A stretch of 37,894 bases of DNA from an uncultured Pelagibacteraceae bacterium (lineage in GTDB: Bacteria > Pseudomonadota > Alphaproteobacteria > Pelagibacterales > Pelagibacteraceae), in contig CACGWC010000010.1 of the NCBI GenBank assembly GCA_902576785.1, forward strand, positions 1 to 37,894, in the 5' to 3' direction. A program made the translations under genes and the position numbers. The notes under the pieces are model-generated. The model did not search any database and had not been told where the DNA came from. It worked only from the letters and a program-made list of their open reading frames with translations. Position 1 is the stretch's first letter. Each line of letters starts with the position of its first letter. Below are positions 27,242-34,894 of this stretch, in pieces.

Positions 27242-27763
27242 TTATCCAATCTTAATCGTGTTAGTATTTACAAATTCGTATTTAGGTATCTCCATATTAG
27301 TTGGAGCTGGTCCTTTTCTAATTCTACCAGATGTATCATAATGAGAACCATGGCAAGGACAAAACCAACCATCATAATCACCTTTATCTGTTAATGGAAC
27401 ACATCCTAGATGAGTACAAATCCCAAGCATCACTAACCATTCAGGATTTTTTGCTCTATCTTCATCTTTTTCAGGATGCTTAAGATCATTGATGTCAACT
27501 GCTCTCGCTTTTTTAATTTCATCATCCGTTCTTCTCTTTATAAAAACAGGTTTACCTCTCCAAAGAACTGTTAAAGATTGTCCGGGTTGCATTGAACTCA
27601 CATCTACTTCTGTGCTTGCCAATGCTTTTACAGAGGCATCTGGGTTCATTTGATCAACTAATGGCCAAACAGCTGCACCTACCCCAACTACTCCTGCGGC
27701 GGCAGTAGCAGTAAACAAGAAATCTCTTCTGTTGGTCTTTTTTTCGTCTTTTTGATCTGACAT
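27242..27763 (-). CDS. petA: Rieske iron-sulfur protein, bc1 complex
   Basis: This is the 2Fe-2S subunit that moves electrons from ubiquinol to cytochrome c1. The N terminus has a twin-arginine motif [11 protein letters not shown] (Arg12, Arg13) and an uncleaved hydrophobic anchor (about 16-36), as in other Tat-exported Rieske proteins. Cluster ligands are CTHLGC (Cys116, His118, Cys121 of the box) and CPCHGS (Cys135, Cys137, His138, Ser140). It heads petABC, 60 bp from divergent trmL. The bases just before the ATG (TTAAAG) offer little room for a normal Shine-Dalgarno. Confidence 0.98.
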   Translation of the reverse strand: MSDQKDEKKTNRRDFLFTATAAAGVVGVGAAVWPLVDQMNPDASVKALASTEVDVSSMQPGQSLTVLWRGKPVFIKRRTDDEIKKARAVDINDLKHPEKDEDRAKNPEWLVMLGICTHLGCVPLTDKGDYDGWFCPCHGSHYDTSGRIRKGPAPTNMEIPKYEFVNTNTIKIG

Positions 27764-27772
27764 CTTTAATAA

Positions 27773-27801
27773 TTTATAACTTTGGTAATATATGATTTCA
27801 T
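27773..27801 (-). promoter_or_regulatory. Candidate promoter of petABC
   Basis: On the minus strand ATGAAA (27801-27796, four of six -35 bases) is followed after 17 nt by TATAAA (27778-27773, five of six -10 bases). The inferred start near 27766 would leave only a few bases before the petA ATG. The -35 lies within the dyad at 27789-27804. Confidence 0.33.
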
Positions 27802-27804
27802 ATA
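27789..27804. repeat. Inverted repeat between petA and trmL
   Basis: The arms TATATGA and TCATATA match perfectly around a 2-bp centre. The dyad covers the -35 candidate of petABC and runs into a TATAAT (27801-27806) that could serve trmL. It could be an operator, but A+T-rich dyads arise easily by chance in this genome. Confidence 0.4.
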
Positions 27805-27823
27805 ATAAAAAAGAGATATTTCT

Positions 27824-28300
27824 ATGGTAACAATGACACAGAAACCTTTAAAACACGGTCTAAAAGTAGCTCTATATCAGCCGGATATTCCTCAAAATAC
27901 AGCTTCAATTATTCGAACTTGTTCTTGCTTAGGGGCTAGTTTAGAAATCATTGAACCTTGTGGGTTTTTATTTAGCGATAAAAGGTTCAAGAGAGTTGTT
28001 ATGGATTATTTAGATTACAGTGAAATTAAATTTTACAAGAGCCCTAAAGAATTCTTTGATGAAAATAGTAAAAATAGAGTAGTCTTAATGACGACAAAAG
28101 CTAGCAAAGTTTATACAAAGTTTAAATTTAGGCGTAATGATATATTGCTCTTTGGCAGAGAAAGTGCAGGTGTTCCAGAAGATATACATTCTAAGGTTAA
28201 TGAAAGAATTAAGATTCCAATGCTAAAAAACAAAAGATCGTTAAACATTGCAATATCAGTAGCCATAGGAGCTTCAGAATTTATAAGACAGTTAGGATAA
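27824..28300 (+). CDS. trmL: tRNA (cytidine(34)-2'-O)-methyltransferase, SPOUT family
   Basis: TrmL methylates the wobble nucleotide ribose of certain leucine tRNAs. The 158 residues show the SPOUT/TrmL pattern: [18 protein letters not shown] at the N terminus, [29 protein letters not shown] and the C-terminal knot region [19 protein letters not shown]. The ATG at 27824 gives a short extension before the usual start; an in-frame ATG at 27833 is an alternative. hemF begins directly after the stop. Upstream, TATAAT at 27801-27806 is a possible -10. Confidence 0.88.
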   Translation: MVTMTQKPLKHGLKVALYQPDIPQNTASIIRTCSCLGASLEIIEPCGFLFSDKRFKRVVMDYLDYSEIKFYKSPKEFFDENSKNRVVLMTTKASKVYTKFKFRRNDILLFGRESAGVPEDIHSKVNERIKIPMLKNKRSLNIAISVAIGASEFIRQLG

Positions 28301-29125
28301 ATGGATCAATACATAAAAAAGAAATTAGCAAAAAATTGGTTCAAAACTTTACAAGAAGTGCTTTGTAGAGAAATTGAGGAAAAAGAAGGTAATAAAACCA
28401 AATTTAAAATTACAAATTGGAATAGAAGTAAAAGTAATGATGAAGGTGGCGGACAATACAGAATTTTAGAAAATGGTAAAATTTTTGATAAAGTTGGAGT
28501 AAATTTTTCAGAAGTTTATGGAAAATTTTCAAATGAATTTAAAAATAAAGTTCCAGGCACTAAAAAGAGTTCTAAATTTTGGGCATCTGGAATATCTGTT
28601 GTTATGCATATGAAAAATCCTCATGTGCCTGCGATGCATTTTAACACGAGGTATATAGTTACTTCATTTGGTTGGTTTGGAGGTGGAATGGATGTTACAC
28701 CTTGTATGAAAGATAAGAAATTAGAAAATTGGTTTCATTCAGAACTAAAAAAATCATGTGATAAACACAACAAAAATTATTACAAAAAATATAAAAAGTG
28801 GTGTGATGAATATTTTTATTTACCACATAGGAAAGAGCCAAGAGGTATTGGCGGAATATTTTTTGATTATAAAAAAAATAATTGGGAAAAAGATTTTTCT
28901 TTTGTAAGAGAAGTGGGAATAAGTTTTAAAAATATTTCTAACGGAATAATCGAGAAAAAAAATAAATTAAAATGGACAATTAAAGATAAAGAAATTCAAT
29001 ACAAAAAAAGAGGTAGATATGTTGAGTTTAATTTATTACACGATAGGGGGACAAAATTTGGTTTACAAACTGGCGGAAATGTTGAAGCTATACTTATGTC
29101 ATTACCACCAACAGCAAAATGGTAA
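28301..29125 (+). CDS. hemF: Oxygen-dependent coproporphyrinogen III oxidase
   Basis: HemF converts coproporphyrinogen III to protoporphyrinogen IX in heme synthesis and needs molecular oxygen, in keeping with an aerobe. The 274 residues include NPHVPAMHFNTRYI, WFGGGMDVTPC, LPHRKEPRGIGGIFFDY and RGRYVEFNLLHDRGTKFGL, all standard family blocks. It sits between trmL and greA with 0- and 3-bp gaps, and is divergent from petABC, whose cytochromes need heme. Confidence 0.97.
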   Translation: MDQYIKKKLAKNWFKTLQEVLCREIEEKEGNKTKFKITNWNRSKSNDEGGGQYRILENGKIFDKVGVNFSEVYGKFSNEFKNKVPGTKKSSKFWASGISVVMHMKNPHVPAMHFNTRYIVTSFGWFGGGMDVTPCMKDKKLENWFHSELKKSCDKHNKNYYKKYKKWCDEYFYLPHRKEPRGIGGIFFDYKKNNWEKDFSFVREVGISFKNISNGIIEKKNKLKWTIKDKEIQYKKRGRYVEFNLLHDRGTKFGLQTGGNVEAILMSLPPTAKW

Positions 29126-29128
29126 ATT

Positions 29129-29605
29129 ATGGATAAAGAACCAATTACTACTGAAGGATTAGAAAAATTAAAAAGTGAATTAATTTTTTTAAAAGAAAAA
29201 AAGAGACCCGAAATTGTTGCAGCCATTGCTGAAGCAAGATCACATGGAGATTTAAAAGAAAATGCTGAATATCATGCTGCAAAAGAACAGCAATCACATA
29301 ACGAAGGAAGAATTCAAGAAGTTGAGGATTTAATTGCGAGAGCAAATGTAATTGATATCACCAAGATTAGTAATGACGGAAAAGTGATATTTGGATCAAC
29401 AGTCTACCTTCAAAATTTAGATACAAATGAAAAAATAAATTACAAAATTGTTGGTAAAGACGAGGCAGATCTAAAACAAAAGCTTCTTTATTTTCAATCA
29501 CCAATAGGAAAAGGTCTCATAGGTAAAAATAAAGGGGATCTTGTAGAGATAAATACACCAGCAGGTACAAAAAATTTTGAAATTGTAGACGTAAAATACG
29601 TTTAA
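29129..29605 (+). CDS. greA: Transcription elongation factor GreA
   Basis: GreA rescues backtracked RNA polymerase by stimulating transcript cleavage. The 158 residues match the usual length: an N-terminal coiled coil (about 1-75) with the acidic tip region [20 protein letters not shown], and a C-terminal FKBP-like domain with [10 protein letters not shown] and [14 protein letters not shown]. It follows hemF after 3 bp and shares four bases (TTAA) with the convergent cca stop. Confidence 0.97.
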   Translation: MDKEPITTEGLEKLKSELIFLKEKKRPEIVAAIAEARSHGDLKENAEYHAAKEQQSHNEGRIQEVEDLIARANVIDITKISNDGKVIFGSTVYLQNLDTNEKINYKIVGKDEADLKQKLLYFQSPIGKGLIGKNKGDLVEINTPAGTKNFEIVDVKYV

Positions 29606-30873
29606 TTTGATAAAACTTTTTCCATATCTTTTTTTGATAAATTGAAATTATTTTCAATCCATTTCATTTCTAAATTTTTTAATTTTTGACCCAATTCCCT
29701 TCCCTCCTTCAATCCATAATCATTTATTAATAACTGAGCTTTTATTGGAAATTCTGGTTTATCTAATTTTTCAAAGTAAGTTTTTAATTCTGAAAGTTTT
29801 TTACTTTGTTTAAAATATAACAAATTGAAATCAATTAAATCGATTGTGCTAGATTTACCCTCATAATAAAATATTTTTTGTAAATCTTTCTTGTTAAAAA
29901 TTTTAGTACTATCTTTATTTAGCGAATTATTTTTTAGAAAATTAATTTTATCTTTTAACTCATTGGGTAAATTATATTTATATACAAAATAGTCAGAATT
30001 GTCAGTTTCATCGATTACAAGAAAAGAAATAACGAAATTTAAACTTTTATTTTTTAATATCTTTTCTTGTGGTTTTGATAACTTGCTCAATTTTTTAAAA
30101 TTTTTTAGTTGAGGGAAAATTAATGAAAATAATTCACAAGAGGTTTTATTTTTAAATAACTTAAAAAAGTTATCCAATTTGAGAATTTTTTTTAATTCAT
30201 TGAATTGTCTTTCTTTTGATATTTTTCCCAAACCCTCTATATTTTTTTTAATGATTTTTATTATATTAATTTCATGATCGATTTTGCTATATTCAGTATA
30301 AAATCTTAAATATCTAATAATTCTTAAATAATCTTCTTTTATTCTAGTTTCTGGATCACCTATAAATTTAATTATTCCAACATTTAAATCTTTATGACCA
30401 GAATTTGGATCATATAAATTCCCATCTAAATCTGAATATATTGAATTTATTGAAAAATCTCTCCTTAATGAGTCTTCCTTCCAATTAGTTGTATATTCTA
30501 CGACAGCATGCCTTCCATCTGTTTTTACATCTTTTCTTAATGTTGTAATTTCAAAATTTTGATCATCAATCACTGCTGTGATTGTGCCATGTTCAATTCC
30601 TGTTTCGAAAAACTTTATTTGGTTTTTATCTAAACATTGCTTAACCTGATCAGGAGTTAAATTAGTTGCAAGATCGATATCATCTGTTTTTTCATCATTT
30701 AATATTTTTCTTACGCAACCACCAACATATCTAATCTCGCTAGTTTCATTGTATTTATTTATTGCACCAAATATTTTATTTACTCCCTTATTATTTTTTA
30801 AATCTAGAAATTTGAGATCTTTATCGCTTGAAATTTTTTTGTTTTGAAGAATTTTTTTAAGTAAAGCTTTCAT
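29602..30873 (-). CDS. cca: CCA tRNA nucleotidyltransferase
   Basis: This class II enzyme adds or repairs the 3' CCA end of tRNAs. In 423 residues it shows [10 protein letters not shown] (49-58), the catalytic DDIDLAT with Asp65 and Asp67, [13 protein letters not shown] and the [10 protein letters not shown] motif, followed by the family's helical neck, body and tail. The first 30 residues precede the catalytic core, as in relatives, so the ATG at 30873 is credible. That ATG lies only 3 nt after the encoded CCA of tRNA-Gln on the same strand, leaving no space for a separate ribosome binding site or promoter. Its end overlaps greA by 4 bp. Confidence 0.95.
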   Translation of the reverse strand: MKALLKKILQNKKISSDKDLKFLDLKNNKGVNKIFGAINKYNETSEIRYVGGCVRKILNDEKTDDIDLATNLTPDQVKQCLDKNQIKFFETGIEHGTITAVIDDQNFEITTLRKDVKTDGRHAVVEYTTNWKEDSLRRDFSINSIYSDLDGNLYDPNSGHKDLNVGIIKFIGDPETRIKEDYLRIIRYLRFYTEYSKIDHEINIIKIIKKNIEGLGKISKERQFNELKKILKLDNFFKLFKNKTSCELFSLIFPQLKNFKKLSKLSKPQEKILKNKSLNFVISFLVIDETDNSDYFVYKYNLPNELKDKINFLKNNSLNKDSTKIFNKKDLQKIFYYEGKSSTIDLIDFNLLYFKQSKKLSELKTYFEKLDKPEFPIKAQLLINDYGLKEGRELGQKLKNLEMKWIENNFNLSKKDMEKVLSN

Positions 30874-30876
30874 AAA

Positions 30877-30951
30877 TGGCTGGGGTGCTAGGATTCGAAC
30901 CTAGGAATGGCGGTACCAAAAACCGCTGCCTTACCACTTGGCTACACCCCA
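30877..30951 (-). tRNA. tRNA-Gln (anticodon UUG), CCA end encoded
   Basis: The minus strand folds as a full cloverleaf. The acceptor stem is TGGGGTG with CACCCCA and discriminator G. The D arm is GCCAAGTGGTAAGGC. The anticodon stem GCGGT/ACCGC holds the loop TTTTGGT with anticodon TTG. The T arm is CTAGG-TTCGAAT-CCTAG, and the CCA end is encoded. It lies between ispE (32 bp upstream) and cca (3 bp downstream). It is probably cotranscribed with cca. Confidence 0.96.
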
Positions 30952-30982
30952 AGATGTTTTTCATATATCACAAAAAAAAAGC

Positions 30983-31011
30983 TTTATATAGTTTTAGAGT
31001 AAATACACCAA
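30983..31011 (-). promoter_or_regulatory. Weak candidate promoter for tRNA-Gln and cca
   Basis: On the minus strand TTGGTG (31011-31006) is followed after 17 nt by TATAAA (30988-30983), placing a start near 30976, about 25 nt before the tRNA. It lies in the last codons of ispE. The -35 matches only three of six bases, so readthrough from ispE is as likely. Confidence 0.25.
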
Positions 31012-31826
31012 TAGTTTTTATATTTATTTTTTAATTTTTTTTGAGCTTTTATTGCCGCATTTTTGGTTAAAAAATAACCAATTATAGTAGAACCCGACCC
31101 AGTCATATTTGCAAAGTAAATATTATCTAAATTTTGCAAGTAACTTTTGATCTTTCTTAAAATTGGATATTTATTAAAAGCTGCTCCCTCTAAATCGTTA
31201 TTTGAAACTTTTAATAGATCTTGTCTGTCAATCTTGTTCGATTTATTGAATAGGCTCTTTGAAAATCCTTTGTGTTTTGCATAAATCTTCTTAGTAGAAC
31301 ATCCAAAATTAGGCTTTATTATTAACAAATGAAAATTTAATTTTTTATTAATTTTACTTATATTTTGCCCATGTAGAATCATTGGACTCTCATAAAGACC
31401 CAAAATTACATCTGAACCAACTTTATTTGCAATTTTTATTAAATTATTTTTTGTAGTTTTGATTATTCTTCTTTTAAATAAATAGTTCAAAATGGATGCC
31501 GCATTCATTGATCCGCCTCCCATACCAGAGGATTGGGGTATATTTTTTTTTACTATAATATTGAATTTTTTATTTTTAATATAATTATGATTATTTAATA
31601 TTTTTAGTAGTTTTGAAATTGTATTTGTATTTGAAATATTTGAGGAAAATTTCCCACTAAACGATATTCTATTTTTTGAACCTTGTATCTCTTTTATTAA
31701 AATCTCATCAGCCAAATTGATCTTAGATATTAAACTTTCAATTTTATGATAACCATTTGAGTATTTATTTAGAATTTTTAAAGTTAAATTAACTTTTGCA
31801 AAAGATTTTATTTTATGAAACTTCAT
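30984..31826 (-). CDS. ispE: 4-diphosphocytidyl-2-C-methyl-D-erythritol kinase
   Basis: IspE phosphorylates CDP-methylerythritol in the non-mevalonate isoprenoid pathway. The 280-residue GHMP kinase shows SFAKVNLTLKIL with Lys11 and Asn13, the ATP-binding glycine-rich loop IPQSSGMGGGSMNAASIL (about 96-113), GSDVILGL with the catalytic Asp, and the C-terminal MTGSGSTIIGYF. All motif blocks are intact. It starts directly after the TPR gene stop and precedes tRNA-Gln by 32 bp. Confidence 0.95.
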   Translation of the reverse strand: MKFHKIKSFAKVNLTLKILNKYSNGYHKIESLISKINLADEILIKEIQGSKNRISFSGKFSSNISNTNTISKLLKILNNHNYIKNKKFNIIVKKNIPQSSGMGGGSMNAASILNYLFKRRIIKTTKNNLIKIANKVGSDVILGLYESPMILHGQNISKINKKLNFHLLIIKPNFGCSTKKIYAKHKGFSKSLFNKSNKIDRQDLLKVSNNDLEGAAFNKYPILRKIKSYLQNLDNIYFANMTGSGSTIIGYFLTKNAAIKAQKKLKNKYKNYWCIYSKTI

Positions 31827-33506
31827 TTAAGAATTATTATTTAAGCCATTATATAATTTTTCCTTAACTTTAATTTTTAATTCTTCGTCTGCTTCATCGC
31901 TATTTAAAGCACTTTTCCAAAAATAATTAGCTTGGATTTTTCTATTTAATTGCCAAAGAACATCACCATAATGATCACTTGCAACAGGATCACTTGGTAA
32001 CAATTCAACAGCTTTTCTTAAATATTTTTCTGCTTCAATATAATTTCCTGTCAAATAATAACCCCAACCAACTGAGTCTGTTATGTAAGGGTCTTCTTCT
32101 TTCCCTTTATAAGCTTGATTTAACATTTCTATTGCTTCTTCAATTTTATATCCTCTTTCTAACCAACTATAAGCGAGATAGTTAAGTGTATAGGGTTCGT
32201 CAGGTCTAATTTTAATTGAATTTAGCAAATCCTTATCCGCCAAATCATAATTTTTTAATCTTTCATACGCTCCACCTCTGCGATAAAGAACATCTGCATA
32301 AGCCATAGAATTTTTATCCAAATTTTTTAAAGCCAAAGTATAATAATTTATAGCCTCATCATATTTTTTGAAGTTTTTGTAAATATTTGCCAAATCATAA
32401 ATCATCTTTGTCGATTTATTATTAAATTTTTCAAGATTTTTTAATATATAGTTCAAACTTGCATCATAATTTTCTTCCTCTGCTATAATTCTTGCAATCT
32501 TCTTTGTTTTGTACCAAAAAAATATTTCATCCTTATCATCAAATTTTTCGAAAGTTTTTTTTGCTAGATCATAATTATTATTAGACTGATAGTTTTCAGC
32601 TATTAATGATAAATTAAAATAAAATTTTGGATTTAAATAATTTGAAATATTTAAATATATGTTTGAGTAATCAAATCTACTTTGAGATGAATAAAAATTA
32701 GATATAAGGAAAAAGAATTCTGCCAAAATATCATTCTCATTTTGACATGAAAAATGCTGTGTTAATTTTGTATATTTTTTTTCATCTATCCATTTTTTTA
32801 CTTGAGAAATAAGCAAACTACTTCTTAAAGGATCTATTGTATCTGCAAAATTATCAACTGTTACAAGGTCATTATTAGACACTTCGTTACTCAAATAAAA
32901 AAAAGTATATCTAGAGTAATCACTTTGAGGATCGTTAATTAAATTTAAAAAATAAGGCTCAGTTTTTTTGGAATTCAAATAACAATTTTGAAAAGCCATG
33001 TTTATCAAATCTAATTTTCCAAATTGCTCAACAATGTCAGATTTTTTATATATAAAAAGATCAATGTAACTTTTTAAGCTAGAATAAATTATAAATTTGT
33101 ATGAGTCGTCCTCTTTGAACTTTTCCAATTTTTTTAACTTCAAAGCTGCTTGTTTAAACTTTTTCTTGTTAATGCTATCTAAAATTAATAATAAATTTCC
33201 TTCAAAAAAATCTCCTCCTATTGAGGTATTAGAATATTTTACTTGTTTAATTGCTTTTTTAACCTGTCCATCCAAAAGTAAAGAAAATACATATTCTTGC
33301 AAAAAACTATCATGAGATTGAATTAATATTTTTGAATTTTCAAAAAACTTAAGCGCATCGTTATTTCTCTGGTTATTAAATGAAAATAATGCTGAAAGAT
33401 AATTTGATAGATACTTCTGGTTGAATTCTTTTTCATTCGCTGCTTTTGAATAGAGATTTGTTTGGTATAGAATTAATATTATAAAACAAAAAATTTTTAA
33501 GAACAT
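31827..33506 (-). CDS. Exported tetratricopeptide-repeat protein
   Basis: This 559-residue protein has an N-terminal signal peptide (about 1-21) and is otherwise helical. Clear TPR units lie in the C-terminal third, such as the repeats containing YDEAINYYTLALKN, YDLADKDLLNSIKIRPDEP, YIEAEKYLRKAVELLPSDP and the block DPYITDSVGWGYYLTGNY. A comparable large TPR protein next to ispE is familiar in alphaproteobacteria, but its role is not known to me; a periplasmic or outer-membrane-associated scaffold is the reasonable reading. ispE follows with no gap. Its ATG is 10 bp from the divergent uracil-DNA glycosylase start. Confidence 0.85.
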   Translation of the reverse strand: MFLKIFCFIILILYQTNLYSKAANEKEFNQKYLSNYLSALFSFNNQRNNDALKFFENSKILIQSHDSFLQEYVFSLLLDGQVKKAIKQVKYSNTSIGGDFFEGNLLLILDSINKKKFKQAALKLKKLEKFKEDDSYKFIIYSSLKSYIDLFIYKKSDIVEQFGKLDLINMAFQNCYLNSKKTEPYFLNLINDPQSDYSRYTFFYLSNEVSNNDLVTVDNFADTIDPLRSSLLISQVKKWIDEKKYTKLTQHFSCQNENDILAEFFFLISNFYSSQSRFDYSNIYLNISNYLNPKFYFNLSLIAENYQSNNNYDLAKKTFEKFDDKDEIFFWYKTKKIARIIAEEENYDASLNYILKNLEKFNNKSTKMIYDLANIYKNFKKYDEAINYYTLALKNLDKNSMAYADVLYRRGGAYERLKNYDLADKDLLNSIKIRPDEPYTLNYLAYSWLERGYKIEEAIEMLNQAYKGKEEDPYITDSVGWGYYLTGNYIEAEKYLRKAVELLPSDPVASDHYGDVLWQLNRKIQANYFWKSALNSDEADEELKIKVKEKLYNGLNNNS

Positions 33507-33516
33507 TTTTTACTTT

Positions 33517-34221
33517 ATGACTTTAAATGAAAAAAATCAAAATGACATATTTGATAATGATTTAATAAACGAGCTAGGTATTGAATATGAATTTAGTGAT
33601 GAGCCAATAAATAGATTTAAAAATAATGCTTCTAATGAGGAAAAATCTGAAGAATTAGCAAAACTTAGAGTTGAAATAGAAAAGATTGAAGATTGTGAAC
33701 TAAAAAATAGTGCAAAAAATCTTGTTTTCAGTGATGGAAATTCATCTTCAAAAATAATGATTGTAGGTGAAGGACCTGGACAAAAAGAAGATGAATTAGG
33801 AAAACCTTTTGTTGGTGATGCGGGAATGCTTTTAAATAAAATGTTGAAAGCTATTAATTTAGATAGAACTAACGTTTATATAACTAATGTTGTAAATTAT
33901 AGACCTCCAAATAACAGAAAGCCTGAAATATCAGAAATAAATAGATACTCTGAATATTTAAGAAAACATATTTCGATTATAAATCCAAAAATACTTATTT
34001 TAATGGGAAGCACAGCAATGGAGGCGCTCTTCGGGAATAAAATTAAAATCTCTAAAGAAAGAGGAAAATGGAAGGAAGTAATAATTAATAATAAAACATA
34101 TTTAACAATGATAACTTTTCACCCAGCATATCTACTAAGACAAGCAGAGCAAAAAAAATATTCTTGGGCCGATCTTAAAGAAATTAGAAAAAAAATAGAT
34201 GAAACTGGTTTAGAGATTTAA
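33517..34221 (+). CDS. Uracil-DNA glycosylase, family 4-like, lacking most Fe-S cysteines
   Basis: This enzyme should remove uracil from DNA. The family motifs are present: GEGPGQKEDELGKPFVGDAG (84-103) and HPAYLLRQ (202-209) with the conserved His202. However, classic family 4 enzymes hold a 4Fe-4S cluster with four cysteines, and here only Cys60 remains; the positions corresponding to the other three are Lys63, Tyr128 (in NVVNYRPPNN) and Tyr144. A similar loss occurs, as I recall, in other alphaproteobacterial members. The first 50 residues are an acidic extension of unknown role. rnhB follows after 19 bp. Confidence 0.87.
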   Translation: MTLNEKNQNDIFDNDLINELGIEYEFSDEPINRFKNNASNEEKSEELAKLRVEIEKIEDCELKNSAKNLVFSDGNSSSKIMIVGEGPGQKEDELGKPFVGDAGMLLNKMLKAINLDRTNVYITNVVNYRPPNNRKPEISEINRYSEYLRKHISIINPKILILMGSTAMEALFGNKIKISKERGKWKEVIINNKTYLTMITFHPAYLLRQAEQKKYSWADLKEIRKKIDETGLEI

Positions 34222-34240
34222 ATTTTTAATAATATTTTAT

Positions 34241-34813
34241 ATGAAAAAAATTATTGCTGGGGTTGATGAAGTTGGAAGAGGGAGCCTTGTAGGACCAGTT
34301 TATGCAGCTGCTGTTATATTAAATAAAGAAATTAATAGAAAAATTCTTAAAGATTCAAAAAAACTTAACAAAATTCAGAGGGAAACTTTAGCTAAATATA
34401 TAAAAAAAAATTCAGTTTGGGCGTTAGGATCTGCATCAATAAAGGAAATTGAAAAAATTAATATTTTAAATGCTAGCCTACTTTCAATGAAAAGAGCAAT
34501 TAAGAAACTCAAATTGAAACCTAAAAAAGTTTTAATAGATGGTAATAAACCACCAGACTTAAAAAATTATGTAATTAAAACTATTGTAAAAGGTGATGAA
34601 AAAATTCCTGAAATTTCAGCCGCATCAATTATTGCTAAAGTTGAAAGAGATAAGCTAATGAAAAAGATGTCTTTTTCTTTTAAAAAATACGGCTGGGATA
34701 ATAATGCAGGTTATGGAACTAAGGATCATATTAAAGCTATTAAAAAATTTGGAGTGACTAGATTTCATAGAAAAACCTTCCAACCAATACACAAGATATT
34801 GAGTCTTAAATAA
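34241..34813 (+). CDS. rnhB: Ribonuclease HII
   Basis: RnhB removes RNA from RNA-DNA hybrids and single ribonucleotides from DNA. The 190-residue protein shows AGVDEVGRGSLVGPVYAAAV with catalytic Asp9 and Glu10, DSKKL, VLIDGNK with Asp99, and the SAASIIAKVERDK block followed by NAGYGTKDHIKAI. All catalytic acids are present. It lies between the uracil-DNA glycosylase gene and ccrM; the 81-bp gap to ccrM carries a promoter. Confidence 0.96.
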   Translation: MKKIIAGVDEVGRGSLVGPVYAAAVILNKEINRKILKDSKKLNKIQRETLAKYIKKNSVWALGSASIKEIEKINILNASLLSMKRAIKKLKLKPKKVLIDGNKPPDLKNYVIKTIVKGDEKIPEISAASIIAKVERDKLMKKMSFSFKKYGWDNNAGYGTKDHIKAIKKFGVTRFHRKTFQPIHKILSLK

Positions 34814-34852
34814 TAATCATAACAATTATCAATCAATAAATTCAATCACAGG

Positions 34853-34881
34853 TTGACGTAGACTCCTGACTGGAGTCTAAT
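34853..34881 (+). promoter_or_regulatory. Promoter of ccrM
   Basis: TTGACG (34853-34858, five of six -35 bases) is followed after exactly 17 bp by TCTAAT (34876-34881, five of six -10 bases). Transcription would start near 34888, about 7 nt before the ccrM ATG. This is among the best promoter matches in the window. The spacer and the first bases of the -10 are occupied by an inverted repeat with two GANTC sites. Confidence 0.6.
34859..34879. repeat. Perfect inverted repeat with two GANTC sites in the ccrM promoter
   Basis: The arms TAGACTCC (34859-34866) and GGAGTCTA (34872-34879) are exact reverse complements around TGACT. Each arm contains a GANTC site (34861-34865 GACTC and 34873-34877 GAGTC), the sequence expected to be methylated by CcrM. 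The right arm overlaps the first four bases of the -10 element. A third GANTC is at 34801-34805 inside rnhB. Confidence 0.85.
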
Positions 34882-34894
34882 TCAAAAATATAAA

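Noticed and set aside
29588..29612. Small hairpin ACGTA-AAA-TACGT followed by a T-rich stretch at the end of greA, looking like a terminator.
   Set aside because: The stem is only five or six base pairs with one or two G-C pairs, and the region is coding on both sides; too weak to call.
30961..30985. AAAGCTTT plus a run of nine T on the minus strand after ispE, terminator-like.
   Set aside because: The palindrome has no loop and cannot form a stable hairpin; readthrough into tRNA-Gln is plausible.
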